Shown: positions 1 to 6,826, numbered from the stretch's first letter. The stretch: 14,144 nucleotides of DNA from Rhodoferax sp. (GCA_021737905.1 JAIPDA010000030.1:1-14144), one strand, 5' to 3'. Translations and numbers: made by a program. The notes: generated by a model from the letters alone, not told the origin.

Positions 1-903
1 GCCGGCCAGATCAACGGCACCACCGGCTATGAAGAGGCGGCGGCCCAGGGCCTGTTTGCCGGCATCAACGCGGCGCTGCAATGCCGCGGTCAAGAGGCCT
101 GGCTGCCCGGCCGCGACCAAGCCTACCTGGGCGTGTTGGTGGACGACCTGATCACCAAGGGCGTGACCGAGCCTTACCGCATGTTCACCAGCCGGGCCGA
201 GTACCGGCTGATGCTGCGCGAGGACAACGCTGACGCCCGTCTGACCGAAAAAGGCCGCGAGCTCGGCCTGGTGGACGACGCCCGCTGGGATGCCTTCAAC
301 CGCAAGCGGGATGCTGTTTCACGTGAAACTGAGCGCCTGCGCTCGCTCTGGGTCAACCCGAACAACCTGCTCGCTGCCGAGGCTGAGCGCGTTTTGGGCA
401 AAGCCATTGAGCGTGAATACAACCTGCTGGACTTGTTAAGACGCCCGGACGTGGACTACGCCGGCCTCATGTCTTTGGACGGCGGGCGCTTTGCCAGCGC
501 CGAGTTGGCCGCTCTGGGCGGTGACGCCGCAGGGGCCAATCCGGCTGTTTCACGTGAAACCAATATGCCCGTCGACATGCTGGCCGCCGTGATCGAGCAG
601 ATCGAGATCGTGGCCAAGTACGCCGGCTACATCGACCTGCAAAAGACCGAGGTTGAGCGCGCCGCCCACTATGAAAACCTCAAGTTACCCGCCGAGCTGG
701 ACTATTTGCAGGTTTCGGCGCTGAGTATCGAGGCACGGCAAAAGCTGGCCAAGCACCGCCCCGAAACCTTGGGCCTGGCCTCGCGCATTTCGGGCATCAC
801 GCCGGCCACCATTTCCCTGCTGCTGGTGCACCTGAAAAAGAACCTCTGGAAAAACGCTGTGGCCCAGCCCATCGTGGCCCAACCCGCCAAGGCTGACGCG
901 TGA
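1..903 (+). CDS. mnmG: tRNA uridine-5-carboxymethylaminomethyl modification enzyme MnmG (GidA), 3' part
   Basis: This is the C-terminal 300 residues of MnmG; the reading frame is open from base 1, so the start lies outside the window. The full protein is usually about 630-650 residues. MnmG, with MnmE, installs the cmnm5 group on U34 of certain tRNAs using FAD and methylene-tetrahydrofolate. Visible family motifs are GQINGTTGYEEAAAQG near residue 2, TKGVTEPYRMFTSRAEYRL near residue 50, and the C-terminal RPETLGLASRISGITPA stretch, which belongs to the MnmE/tRNA-interacting tail. The stop overlaps the rsmG start (GTGA), the usual gidA-gidB coupling. Unusually, two parS palindromes lie in frame and each encodes VSRET, around residues 106-110 and 183-187. 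The second sits in a loosely conserved Ala/Gly-rich stretch. Confidence 0.97.
   Translation, partial: AGQINGTTGYEEAAAQGLFAGINAALQCRGQEAWLPGRDQAYLGVLVDDLITKGVTEPYRMFTSRAEYRLMLREDNADARLTEKGRELGLVDDARWDAFNRKRDAVSRETERLRSLWVNPNNLLAAEAERVLGKAIEREYNLLDLLRRPDVDYAGLMSLDGGRFASAELAALGGDAAGANPAVSRETNMPVDMLAAVIEQIEIVAKYAGYIDLQKTEVERAAHYENLKLPAELDYLQVSALSIEARQKLAKHRPETLGLASRISGITPATISLLLVHLKKNLWKNAVAQPIVAQPAKADA
315..330. promoter_or_regulatory. parS: parS centromere site 1 (inside mnmG)
   Basis: The sequence TGTTTCACGTGAAACT contains the perfect 14-bp palindrome GTTTCACGTGAAAC at 316-329. This matches the widely conserved chromosomal parS core bound by ParB. It lies in frame in mnmG, where it encodes V-S-R-E-T. 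The parA and parB genes are about 2 and 3.4 kb downstream, so the cognate binding protein is encoded nearby. ParB is expected to load here and spread as a CTP-dependent clamp. Confidence 0.93.
546..561. promoter_or_regulatory. parS: parS centromere site 2 (inside mnmG)
   Basis: The sequence TGTTTCACGTGAAACC has the same perfect 14-bp palindrome (547-560) as site 1, 231 bp away. It is again in the same codon phase and encodes V-S-R-E-T. Two identical cores this close, next to parAB, are very unlikely by chance and support a ParB loading cluster. Confidence 0.93.
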
Positions 904-1553
904 GCATCCATGCCGAGGCCGTGCTTCGCGCCGGGCTGGCCGAGCTCCATGTGAGCCTGTCAGACGCCCAAGTCCAGGGCTTGCTCGACTACCAAAACCT
1001 GATCGGCAAGTGGACCAAGGTCTACAACTTGACGGCCGTGCGCGACCCGGCCGAGATGTTGACACACCATTTGCTCGACAGCCTGGCGGCAGTCGCGCCG
1101 CTGCAAAAGCATTTGCAGGGCCGGGGCCTGAGCGCCCCCAGCCTGCTCGATGTCGGCTCCGGTGCCGGCCTGCCGGGCGTGGTGCTGGCCATTTGCTGCC
1201 CGGGTCTGGCCGTGACTTGCGTGGACACGGTGGGTAAAAAAGCCGCCTTTATCAAACATGTGGCGCTGGCGCTGGGACTGCCGAATCTCAGTGGACTGCA
1301 CGCCCGCGTGGAAACCATCACGCAGCCCTTTGATGTGATCTGCTCCAGAGCCTTTGCCTCGCTGGCGGACTTCACCGGCTGGTCGCAGGCAGCGCTGTCA
1401 CCCAGCGGCGTGTGGATGGCCCTCAAGGGCAAGCATCCGGCCGAAGAGCTGGCCATGCTCCCGCCCGATGTGGCTATGTTTCACGTGGAACCGCTGGCCG
1501 TGCCCGGGTTGGCGGTTGAGCGCTGCATCATCTGGCTTCAAAAAACCAGGTGA
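900..1553 (+). CDS. rsmG: 16S rRNA (guanine-N7)-methyltransferase RsmG (GidB)
   Basis: A 217-residue SAM-dependent methyltransferase, slightly longer than the roughly 207 residues of the E. coli enzyme, expected to methylate N7 of G527 in 16S rRNA. The family fold is clear: the N-terminal NLTAVRDPAEMLTHHLLDSL region (residues 43-61), the SAM-binding loop LLDVGSGAGLPG (82-93), SRAFASL (149-155) and MALKGK (163-168). The start is GTG at 900, overlapping the mnmG stop, which implies translational coupling; only a weak AAGG lies upstream. A parS-like sequence falls in the codons for M193-F-H-V-E-P198. Loss of this enzyme gives low-level streptomycin resistance in several bacteria (known for the family, not visible here). 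Confidence 0.96.
   Translation: MSIHAEAVLRAGLAELHVSLSDAQVQGLLDYQNLIGKWTKVYNLTAVRDPAEMLTHHLLDSLAAVAPLQKHLQGRGLSAPSLLDVGSGAGLPGVVLAICCPGLAVTCVDTVGKKAAFIKHVALALGLPNLSGLHARVETITQPFDVICSRAFASLADFTGWSQAALSPSGVWMALKGKHPAEELAMLPPDVAMFHVEPLAVPGLAVERCIIWLQKTR
1477..1492. promoter_or_regulatory. parS: parS-like site 3, hybrid half-sites (inside rsmG)
   Basis: TGTTTCACGTGGAACC differs from the two upstream parS cores by one base (A to G at 1488), which breaks the perfect dyad. The left half is the TTTCAC type. The right half, GTGGAAC, is the version known from Pseudomonas parS (TTCCACGTGGAA). It lies 0.8 kb before parA. Binding by the local ParB is likely but probably weaker; this is inference. Confidence 0.7.
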
Positions 1554-1581
1554 CCGGGCGCGACCGTTGCCTGTCGTAAAC

Positions 1582-1594
1582 TTGAAGGCTTCAA
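1582..1594. repeat. Small inverted repeat upstream of the LysE-family gene
   Basis: TTGAAG-G-CTTCAA is a perfect dyad of two 6-bp arms around one base. It lies in the 53-bp gap between rsmG and the exporter gene and ends 3 bp before the likely ribosome-binding AAGG (1597-1600). It could be an operator or a small structure affecting translation. With such short arms, chance is also possible. Confidence 0.35.
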
Positions 1595-1606
1595 ACAAGG
1601 ATTTTC

Positions 1607-2233
1607 ATGCTCGGCTCACTCGCCGGCGTCGCTGACTACGGCGCTTTTGTTATTGCCATTGTCGTTTTTCTGGCCATTCCCGGGCCCGGCAACCTGGCGC
1701 TGATCACCTCGACCGGCAAGGGCGGCATAGCCGGCGGCATGGGCGCGACCTTAGGCGTGATCGCCGGAGACCAGGTGCTGCTGTGGGCGGCAGTGGCTGG
1801 CGTGTCGGCTTTGATGGCCGCTTATCCCACGGCTTTTCACCTGGTGCAGTGGCTGGGCGCGGCCTACCTGGCCTGGCTGGGCGCCAAAATGCTGCTGGCC
1901 AAACCGGGTGACGCACCCGTGCTGAAAATGAAAACCGGCCACTATTTCCGCCAGACGCTGCTGATCACCTTACTCAACCCCAAGGCCATTGTTTTTTACC
2001 TGGCGTTTTTCCCGCTTTTCATCGACCCGGCCCGGCACCAGGGCCTGCTCACTTTTGGCGTGATGGCCTTGACCATCGCGGCCCTGACATTTTTGTACGG
2101 CTTAGGCGCCGTGTTGCTGACGCACTTTCTGGCTGAGCGTGTGCGTGCCAGCCCGCGCATTTCGGCGCTGCTTGAAAAAGGCGCCGGCATTTTCCTCATC
2201 GGCTTTGGCGTCAAGCTGGCCTTGTCGCGTTAA
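1607..2233 (+). CDS. LysE/RhtB-family amino-acid exporter
   Basis: A 208-residue inner-membrane protein of the LysE/RhtB translocator family, of normal length (about 205-215). It shows the family signature IPGPGN near residues 24-29, followed by Gly-rich helices (GKGGIAGGMGATLGVIAGD), QWLGAAYLAWLGAKML (81-96) and LLNPKAIVFYLAFFP (122-136), with about six hydrophobic segments. Family members export basic or neutral amino acids or homoserine lactones; the substrate cannot be read from sequence. ATG at 1607 has an AAGG six bases upstream. It lies in the same direction between rsmG and parA and may be co-transcribed with them, but nothing links its role to chromosome partition. Confidence 0.92.
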   Translation: MLGSLAGVADYGAFVIAIVVFLAIPGPGNLALITSTGKGGIAGGMGATLGVIAGDQVLLWAAVAGVSALMAAYPTAFHLVQWLGAAYLAWLGAKMLLAKPGDAPVLKMKTGHYFRQTLLITLLNPKAIVFYLAFFPLFIDPARHQGLLTFGVMALTIAALTFLYGLGAVLLTHFLAERVRASPRISALLEKGAGIFLIGFGVKLALSR

Positions 2234-2277
2234 GCCCTCACGGCGGCGCATTCCCCTTATTCCTAGAGCAAGCACCC

Positions 2278-3063
2278 ATGGCTAAAATATTTTGCGTTGC
2301 CAACCAAAAGGGCGGGGTGGGCAAGACCACCACCACCGTCAATCTCGCGGCAGGTCTAGCCCAGCTCGGCCAGCGCGTGCTGATGATCGACCTGGATCCG
2401 CAGGGCAACGCCACCATGGGCTCGGGCGTGGACAAGCGCCAGTTGGAGCTCACGGTTTATGACGTGCTGCTGGAGTCCGCCTCCATCGCCGAAGCGCGCG
2501 TCAGCAGCCAGAAACTGGTGGACGCCGGTTGCGGCTACCACGTGCTGGGGGCCAACCGCGAACTGGCCGGCGCCGAGGTCGAGCTGGTCGAGGTCGAGCG
2601 CCGTGAAAAACGCCTGCGCCTGGCCATTGAGGCCGTGGCCGACCAATATGACTTTGTCCTGATCGATTGCCCGCCTTCCTTGTCCATGCTCACACTCAAT
2701 GGCCTGTGCTGCGCGCACGGCGTCATCGTGCCCATGCAGTGCGAATACTTCGCGCTCGAAGGACTGACCGACTTGGTCAACACCATCAAGCAGGTGCACG
2801 CCAACCTGAACAAAGAGCTGGCCATCATCGGGCTCTTGCGCGTCATGTTTGATCCGCGCATCACCCTGCAATTGCAGGTCAGCGATCAGCTCAAGCAGCA
2901 CTTTGGCGACAAGGTCTTCAACACCGTTATTCCGCGCAATGTGCGCCTGGCCGAAGCGCCCAGTTACGGTGTGCCAGGCGTGGTGTTCGACCCGGCCTCC
3001 AGGGGCGCGCAGGCCTTTGTGACCTTTGCCGGCGAGATGATTGAGCGCATCAAGGCCATGTGA
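2278..3063 (+). CDS. parA: Chromosome-partitioning ATPase ParA (Soj type)
   Basis: A 261-residue MinD/ParA-class ATPase that drives origin segregation by binding nucleoid DNA and being stimulated by ParB. It has the deviant Walker A KGGVGKTT (residues 11-18, signature Lys11 and catalytic Lys16), the switch segment DLDPQGN (38-44), Walker B FVLIDCPPS (126-134) and the C-terminal RNVRLAEAPSYG (220-231), typical of chromosomal Soj/ParA. There is no N-terminal helix-turn-helix domain, so it is the short chromosomal form rather than a P1-type plasmid regulator. ATG at 2278 opens directly into the conserved AKIFCVANQKGG strand. The ribosome-binding site is poor (AGAGCAAG). Its partner parB lies one gene downstream, separated by a hydrolase gene. 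Confidence 0.97.
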   Translation: MAKIFCVANQKGGVGKTTTTVNLAAGLAQLGQRVLMIDLDPQGNATMGSGVDKRQLELTVYDVLLESASIAEARVSSQKLVDAGCGYHVLGANRELAGAEVELVEVERREKRLRLAIEAVADQYDFVLIDCPPSLSMLTLNGLCCAHGVIVPMQCEYFALEGLTDLVNTIKQVHANLNKELAIIGLLRVMFDPRITLQLQVSDQLKQHFGDKVFNTVIPRNVRLAEAPSYGVPGVVFDPASRGAQAFVTFAGEMIERIKAM

Positions 3064-3083
3064 GGACGGGCCCCGAAGGCCTT

Positions 3084-3131
3084 ATATTTAATGGCTTTGC
3101 AGCTCCCTAATTAATAGCGTTTGATTTTTCC
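3084..3131. other. AT-rich spacer between parA and the hydrolase gene; possible promoter or degenerate intergenic repeat
   Basis: After the GC-rich end of parA the sequence becomes markedly AT-rich (TTATATTTAATGG, then CTAATTAATAGCG, then TTGATTTTTCC) up to the hydrolase start. It holds TTGCAG (3097-3102), but no good -10 element lies at 17-bp spacing. The CTAATTAATAGC part resembles short AT-palindromic intergenic repeats that I recall from Comamonadaceae genomes, but there is only one copy here. It may separate expression of the hydrolase and parB from parA. Confidence 0.3.
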
Positions 3132-3701
3132 ATGAACCCCTGTGCCGTATTGATACTTCCGGGCTGGCAAAACAGCGGCCCCTTGCACTGGCAAAGCCGG
3201 TGGGAAGCAGCGCACGGTTTTCAGCGCGTCGAGCAGCATGACTGGCTGCGCCCTTTGCGCGGAGACTGGACGGCCCGGCTCGAAGAAGTCTTGCTGGGCT
3301 TGGACGAGCCTGCCGTGCTGGTGGCACACAGTCTGGGCTGCCTCTTGGTGGCGGCTTGGGCCGCGCATTCGCGCAACACGCATCTTGTGAAGGGGGCTTT
3401 GCTGGTGGCGCCCGGCGATGTTGAACGTGAGGCCTTGCGTCCCGTTTTAGCGAGCTGGTCGCCGGTGCCTTTGCAGCGCCTGCCCTTTGCCAGTGTGCTG
3501 GTCGGCAGCCGCAACGACCCCTATTGCAGCGCCGAGCGCGCCCGCCAGTTCGCTGATGCCTGGGGCTCGCGCTGGGTAGACGCCGGTGAGCGCGGTCACC
3601 TCAACGCCGACAGCGCTTTGGGCGACTGGCCTGAGGGTCTGGCTCTGCTGCAAACACTGCGCACCCACCATCCGGCCGCAGCGCCGGCATCCATTTTTTA
3701 G
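3132..3701 (+). CDS. RBBP9/YdeN-type alpha/beta hydrolase (serine hydrolase) between parA and parB
   Basis: A 189-residue single-domain alpha/beta hydrolase of the RBBP9/YdeN (former DUF1234) family, of typical length. The N-terminal VLILPGWQNSGPLHWQSRWE (7-26) is the family hallmark. The nucleophile motif is AHSLG with Ser67, the acid is probably Asp129 in GSRNDPYC, and the base is His156 in GERGHLNADS. The triad is complete, so an active serine esterase or hydrolase is likely; the substrate is unknown. It has no signal peptide and should be cytoplasmic. ATG at 3132 has almost no Shine-Dalgarno sequence. It ends 18 bp before parB, and parB's ribosome-binding site lies in that gap, so it is probably co-transcribed with parB. 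Whether it has any part in segregation is unknown. Confidence 0.9.
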   Translation: MNPCAVLILPGWQNSGPLHWQSRWEAAHGFQRVEQHDWLRPLRGDWTARLEEVLLGLDEPAVLVAHSLGCLLVAAWAAHSRNTHLVKGALLVAPGDVEREALRPVLASWSPVPLQRLPFASVLVGSRNDPYCSAERARQFADAWGSRWVDAGERGHLNADSALGDWPEGLALLQTLRTHHPAAAPASIF

Positions 3702-3719
3702 CAAAGAAAGAAAAACAAG

Positions 3720-4652
3720 ATGGTCACCAAAAAACCCAAAGGCCTGGGCCGCGGATTGCAAGCCCTGCTGGGCCCCACTGTGGGCGAAACCAGCCAGGCC
3801 CTGGAAAACAGCAATGCCGCCAGCCCGGGCCTGCCGGCATCGCTGCGCCTGGTCGACATGGTGGCCGGTCAGTACCAGCCGCGCACGCGCATGGACGAGG
3901 GAGCGCTCTACGAGCTGGCCGAATCCATCAAGGTGCAGGGCATCATGCAGCCGATTCTGGTGCGCCGGCTGAGCAGTGGCGCCAACGATGGCAAGTACGA
4001 GATCATTGCCGGCGAGCGGCGTTTCCGTGCCGCCAAGCTGGCAGGTCTGGACAGCGTGCCGGTGCTGGTGCGCGATGTGCCCGACGAGGCCGCGGCGGCC
4101 ATGGCCTTGATTGAAAATATTCAGCGCGAAGACCTCAACCCGCTCGAAGAGGCCCAGGGCTTGCAGCGCCTGGTCAAAGAATTCGGGCTGACGCACGAGC
4201 AGGCGGCGCAAGCCGTGGGCCGCTCGCGCAGCGCGGCCAGCAACCTGCTGCGCCTCTTGAACCTGGCCGACCCGGTGCAGACCATGCTGATGGCCGGCGA
4301 CCTGGACATGGGCCATGCGCGCGCCTTGCTCTCGCTGGACCGCGCCACTCAGATCACCGCGGCCAACCAGATCGCCGCTAAAAAAATGTCAGTGCGCGAG
4401 GCCGAAGGCCTGGTCAAAAAACTCAGCGCCGAGTTTTCACTCAAGCCGCAAAAGGCGTCCAAAGAAAAGTCACGTGACACGCGCCGGGTTGAAGAAGAGC
4501 TGGCCGATTTGCTGATGGCCGAGGTCGAGGTGCGCGTGAAAAAGCAAGTCAAACGCAACGGCCGGCGCGAAGACGTGGGCGAGCTGGCAATTCAGTTCGC
4601 CTCTATGGACGAGCTCAACGGCTTGATTGAGCGCTTGCGCGGCGGCAAGTAA
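3720..4652 (+). CDS. parB: Chromosome-partitioning protein ParB
   Basis: A 310-residue ParB/Spo0J, the parS-binding CTPase clamp. Domains in order: the N-terminal ParA-interacting segment KGLGRGLQALLG (7-18); the ParB/sulfiredoxin-like nucleotide domain from about 42, with the arginine patch GERRFRA (98-104) and ENIQREDLNPLEEA (132-145), which bind CTP in this family; a helix-turn-helix parS reader at about 157-180 (LTHEQAAQAVGRSRSAASN); and a C-terminal dimerisation domain (about 253-310) after a Lys-rich linker. ATG at 3720 follows a purine-rich AAAGAAAGAAAAAC tract. The parS sites it should recognise lie in mnmG and rsmG, 2.2-3.4 kb upstream. It ends 46 bp from the converging dehydrogenase gene, with no clear terminator between. 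Confidence 0.97.
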   Translation: MVTKKPKGLGRGLQALLGPTVGETSQALENSNAASPGLPASLRLVDMVAGQYQPRTRMDEGALYELAESIKVQGIMQPILVRRLSSGANDGKYEIIAGERRFRAAKLAGLDSVPVLVRDVPDEAAAAMALIENIQREDLNPLEEAQGLQRLVKEFGLTHEQAAQAVGRSRSAASNLLRLLNLADPVQTMLMAGDLDMGHARALLSLDRATQITAANQIAAKKMSVREAEGLVKKLSAEFSLKPQKASKEKSRDTRRVEEELADLLMAEVEVRVKKQVKRNGRREDVGELAIQFASMDELNGLIERLRGGK

Positions 4653-4698
4653 AGCGCCACGGGAGCGCCGGCTTTCGCCAGATCGCCGTGCGCCTTGC

Positions 4699-6120
4699 TT
4701 AGATCGTGAAGATCTTCCCCGGGTTCATGATGTTCTTCGGGTCCAGCGCGCGCTTGATGGTGCGCATCATCTCGACGGCGCCATCGCCCGTCTCGGTCAC
4801 CAGAAAATCCATCTTGTGCAGGCCCACGCCGTGCTCGCCGGTGCAAGTGCCTTCCAGGCGCAGCGCGCGCGCCACCAGTTTGTTGTTCAGTTCCTCGGCC
4901 ACTTCACGCTCTTTGGGCTGTGTCGGGTCGATCAGGTAACCGAAGTGAAAGTTGCCGTCGCCCACGTGGCCGACTAAAAAGTAAGGAATGCCGCTGGCGT
5001 CAGCCTCGGCCACCGAGTCGAGCAGGCAATCGGCCAGGCGGGAGATCGGCACGCAGGTGTCGGTGGAGATGACGCGGCAGCCCGGGCGCGACTGCATCGC
5101 GGCAAAGTAGGCGTTGTGCCGCGCCGTCCACAGACGCGTGCGCTCTTCGGGGGTGCTGGCCCATTCAAAGGCATTGCCGCCGTGGCCGCTGGCGAGCTCT
5201 TGCACCAGCTCGGCCTGCTCCTTGACGCTGGAGGGAGAACCGTGAAACTCCATCAGCAGCAGGGGCTCTTCGCGCAGGCTGAGTTTGGAATGGGTGTTGA
5301 CCATGCGCACGCTGTTGGCGTCAATCAATTCCACGCGCGCAATCGGCACGCCCAGTTGAATCACTTCAATGGTGGTGCGCACTGCCGCCTCAATGCTCGG
5401 AAAAGAGCAGATGGCCGCCGAAATCGCTTCGGGCAAGGGATAGAGCTTGACGGTGACTTCGGTGATCACGCCCAACGTGCCTTCACTGCCCACCATCAGG
5501 CGCGTCAGGTCATAGCCGGCCGATGATTTTTTGGCGCGCGTGCCGGTGCGGATGATTTCGCCGCTGGCCGTCACCACTTCGAGGGCCAGCACGTTTTCGC
5601 GCATGGTGCCGTAGCGCACGGCATTGGTGCCGCTGGCGCGCGTGGCGCACATGCCGCCCAGGGTGGCATCAGCGCCCGGGTCGATCGGGAAAAACAGGCC
5701 GGTGCTTTTGACTTCTTCATTGAGCTGCTTGCGCGTGACGCCGGGCTGCACGGTCACCGTCAGGTCTTCGGCATTGATGCTCAGCACGCGGTTCATGCGG
5801 CCCATGTCGATGCTGATGCCGCCTTGCACCGCCAGCAAATGCCCTTCCAGCGAAGTGCCCACGCCAAACGGAATCACCGGCACGCTGAACTGGCTGGCCA
5901 GCTTGACCACCTCGGCCACGTCGGCCGTGCTTTCGGCAAACACCACGGCGGCTGGCGGCGGCAGGGCAAAGGACGACTCGTCGCGGCCATGCTGCTCGCG
6001 CACCACCAGCGCGGTCGAGCAGCGCTCGGCAAAGCGCGCTTTGAGCGCGTCAATCAGCGCGGCAGGGGTTTCGCGTTGTTGAATTTCAGGCAGCAGATGG
6101 GCGGGCAGGGGTGCGTTCAT
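4699..6120 (-). CDS. FAD-linked 2-hydroxyacid dehydrogenase (D-lactate dehydrogenase/GlcD type)
   Basis: A 473-residue flavoprotein of the VAO/FAD_binding_4 plus FAD-oxidase C-terminal family, close in style to D-lactate dehydrogenase (LDHD/Dld) and the GlcD subunit of glycolate oxidase. It shows the FAD pyrophosphate loop PFGVGTSLEGH (84-94), DPGADATLGGM (147-157), GSEGTLGVI (211-219), the metal/substrate histidine motif HVGDGNFH (385-392), GEHGVG (428-433) and the C-terminal NPGKIF (466-471). It should oxidise D-lactate or a similar 2-hydroxyacid and pass electrons to cytochrome c or quinone. No glcE or glcF neighbour is present, which favours a single-subunit D-lactate-type enzyme over glycolate oxidase. 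ATG at 6120 has GGAG well placed upstream (GGAGATACCCATG). No signal peptide is apparent. Confidence 0.9.
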   Translation of the reverse strand: MNAPLPAHLLPEIQQRETPAALIDALKARFAERCSTALVVREQHGRDESSFALPPPAAVVFAESTADVAEVVKLASQFSVPVIPFGVGTSLEGHLLAVQGGISIDMGRMNRVLSINAEDLTVTVQPGVTRKQLNEEVKSTGLFFPIDPGADATLGGMCATRASGTNAVRYGTMRENVLALEVVTASGEIIRTGTRAKKSSAGYDLTRLMVGSEGTLGVITEVTVKLYPLPEAISAAICSFPSIEAAVRTTIEVIQLGVPIARVELIDANSVRMVNTHSKLSLREEPLLLMEFHGSPSSVKEQAELVQELASGHGGNAFEWASTPEERTRLWTARHNAYFAAMQSRPGCRVISTDTCVPISRLADCLLDSVAEADASGIPYFLVGHVGDGNFHFGYLIDPTQPKEREVAEELNNKLVARALRLEGTCTGEHGVGLHKMDFLVTETGDGAVEMMRTIKRALDPKNIMNPGKIFTI

Positions 6121-6241
6121 GGGTATCTCCAGCGTGGACGATCAGTTTAAACCTTGGCCGGAAGTCGGGCCGAACTCGGGAATAATCCCTTGAACGCAGG
6201 GCCGCCCGGCCCACTCACCGCCTTTCCTCACCTGGAGCCCT
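6121..6241. promoter_or_regulatory. Divergent intergenic region with candidate promoter elements
   Basis: This 121-bp gap separates the divergent dehydrogenase and adenosyltransferase genes and must hold their promoters. On the + strand AATAAT (6181-6186) is a -10-like hexamer inside the small dyad GGGA-ATAA-TCCC (6178-6189), but I see no good -35 at standard spacing. A GC hairpin, GGGCC-GCCC-GGCCC (6199-6212), would fall in the adenosyltransferase 5' UTR. GGAG (6233-6236 region) precedes ATG 6242. No cobalamin riboswitch is recognisable, and the space is too short for one. Confidence 0.4.
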
Positions 6242-6814
6242 ATGTCCAACCGACTCACCCAGATAGCCACCCGCACCGGCGACAACGGCACCACCGGCCT
6301 GGGCGACAACACCCGCGTCTCTAAGGACAGCTTGCGCGTGCACGCCATGGGCGACGTGGACGAGCTCAACTCCAACATCGGCGTGCTGCTGTGCGAAGAC
6401 ATGCCCGGCGAGGTGCGCGCGCTGCTGGTGGAAGTGCAGCACCAGCTGTTCAACCTGGGCGGCGAGCTGTCGATCCCCGGCTTTGAGCTGCTCAAGCCCG
6501 AGGCCGTGGCCACGCTGGACACGGCGCTGGAAAAATACAACGCCAGCCTGCCGCGGCTGCAAGAGTTCATTTTGCCGGCCGGCACCCGGGCCGCAGCGCT
6601 GGCCCATGTGTGCCGCACGGTGGCGCGCCGCGCCGAGCGCGCTGTGGTGGCGCTCGAGCGCAGCGAAGCGCTTAAAGACACGCCACGCCAGTACCTCAAC
6701 CGCTTGAGCGACTTGCTGTTTGTGCTGGCGCGTGTGCTCAACCGCATGAACGGCGGAGACGATGTTTACTGGAAAAGCACACGGCTGGCGCGGCAGGACC
6801 AAGACAGTCCTTAA
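6242..6814 (+). CDS. Cob(I)alamin adenosyltransferase, PduO type
   Basis: A 190-residue PduO-type ATP:corrinoid adenosyltransferase (MMAB family), which transfers the 5'-deoxyadenosyl group of ATP to cob(I)alamin to make coenzyme B12. The N-terminal ATP loop TRTGDNGTTGLGD (10-22) and the following RVSKD (25-29) are diagnostic. DVDELNSNIG (38-47), FILPAGTRAAA (109-119), the Arg-rich CRTVARRAER (124-133) and YLNRLSDLLFVLAR (151-164) complete the family pattern of a four-helix bundle that forms trimers. Length is typical for the single-domain form. ATG at 6242 has GGAG upstream (CTGGAGCCCTATG). No B12-dependent enzyme or cobalamin biosynthesis gene lies in the window; it may serve methylmalonyl-CoA mutase or another enzyme elsewhere. 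It converges with the thioesterase gene 12 bp away. Confidence 0.95.
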   Translation: MSNRLTQIATRTGDNGTTGLGDNTRVSKDSLRVHAMGDVDELNSNIGVLLCEDMPGEVRALLVEVQHQLFNLGGELSIPGFELLKPEAVATLDTALEKYNASLPRLQEFILPAGTRAAALAHVCRTVARRAERAVVALERSEALKDTPRQYLNRLSDLLFVLARVLNRMNGGDDVYWKSTRLARQDQDSP

Positions 6815-6826
6815 ACCGGGGGTGTT

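Noticed and set aside
1410..1835. TGTGGATGG (near 1411) and TTATCCCAC (near 1823) as DnaA boxes marking an origin next to mnmG-parAB.
   Set aside because: Each has two or more mismatches to TTATCCACA, they are isolated and lie in coding sequence; no AT-rich unwinding region is present.
2575..2600. Near-tandem GAGGTCGAG repeat in parA as a recent duplication.
   Set aside because: It encodes the VELVEV segment that is normal in chromosomal ParA proteins.
3064..3083. GGCC-CCGAA-GGCC after parA as a terminator.
   Set aside because: The stem is only 4 bp and no proper T-run follows; it is likely chance in GC-rich DNA.
4469..4478. GTCACGTGAC palindrome inside parB as a further parS site.
   Set aside because: It shares only the central CACGTG-type core; the flanking TTT/AAA bases needed for parS are missing.
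4653..4698. Bidirectional terminator between the convergent parB and dehydrogenase genes.
   Set aside because: Only short GCGC repeats are present, with no stem of useful length and no T-runs.
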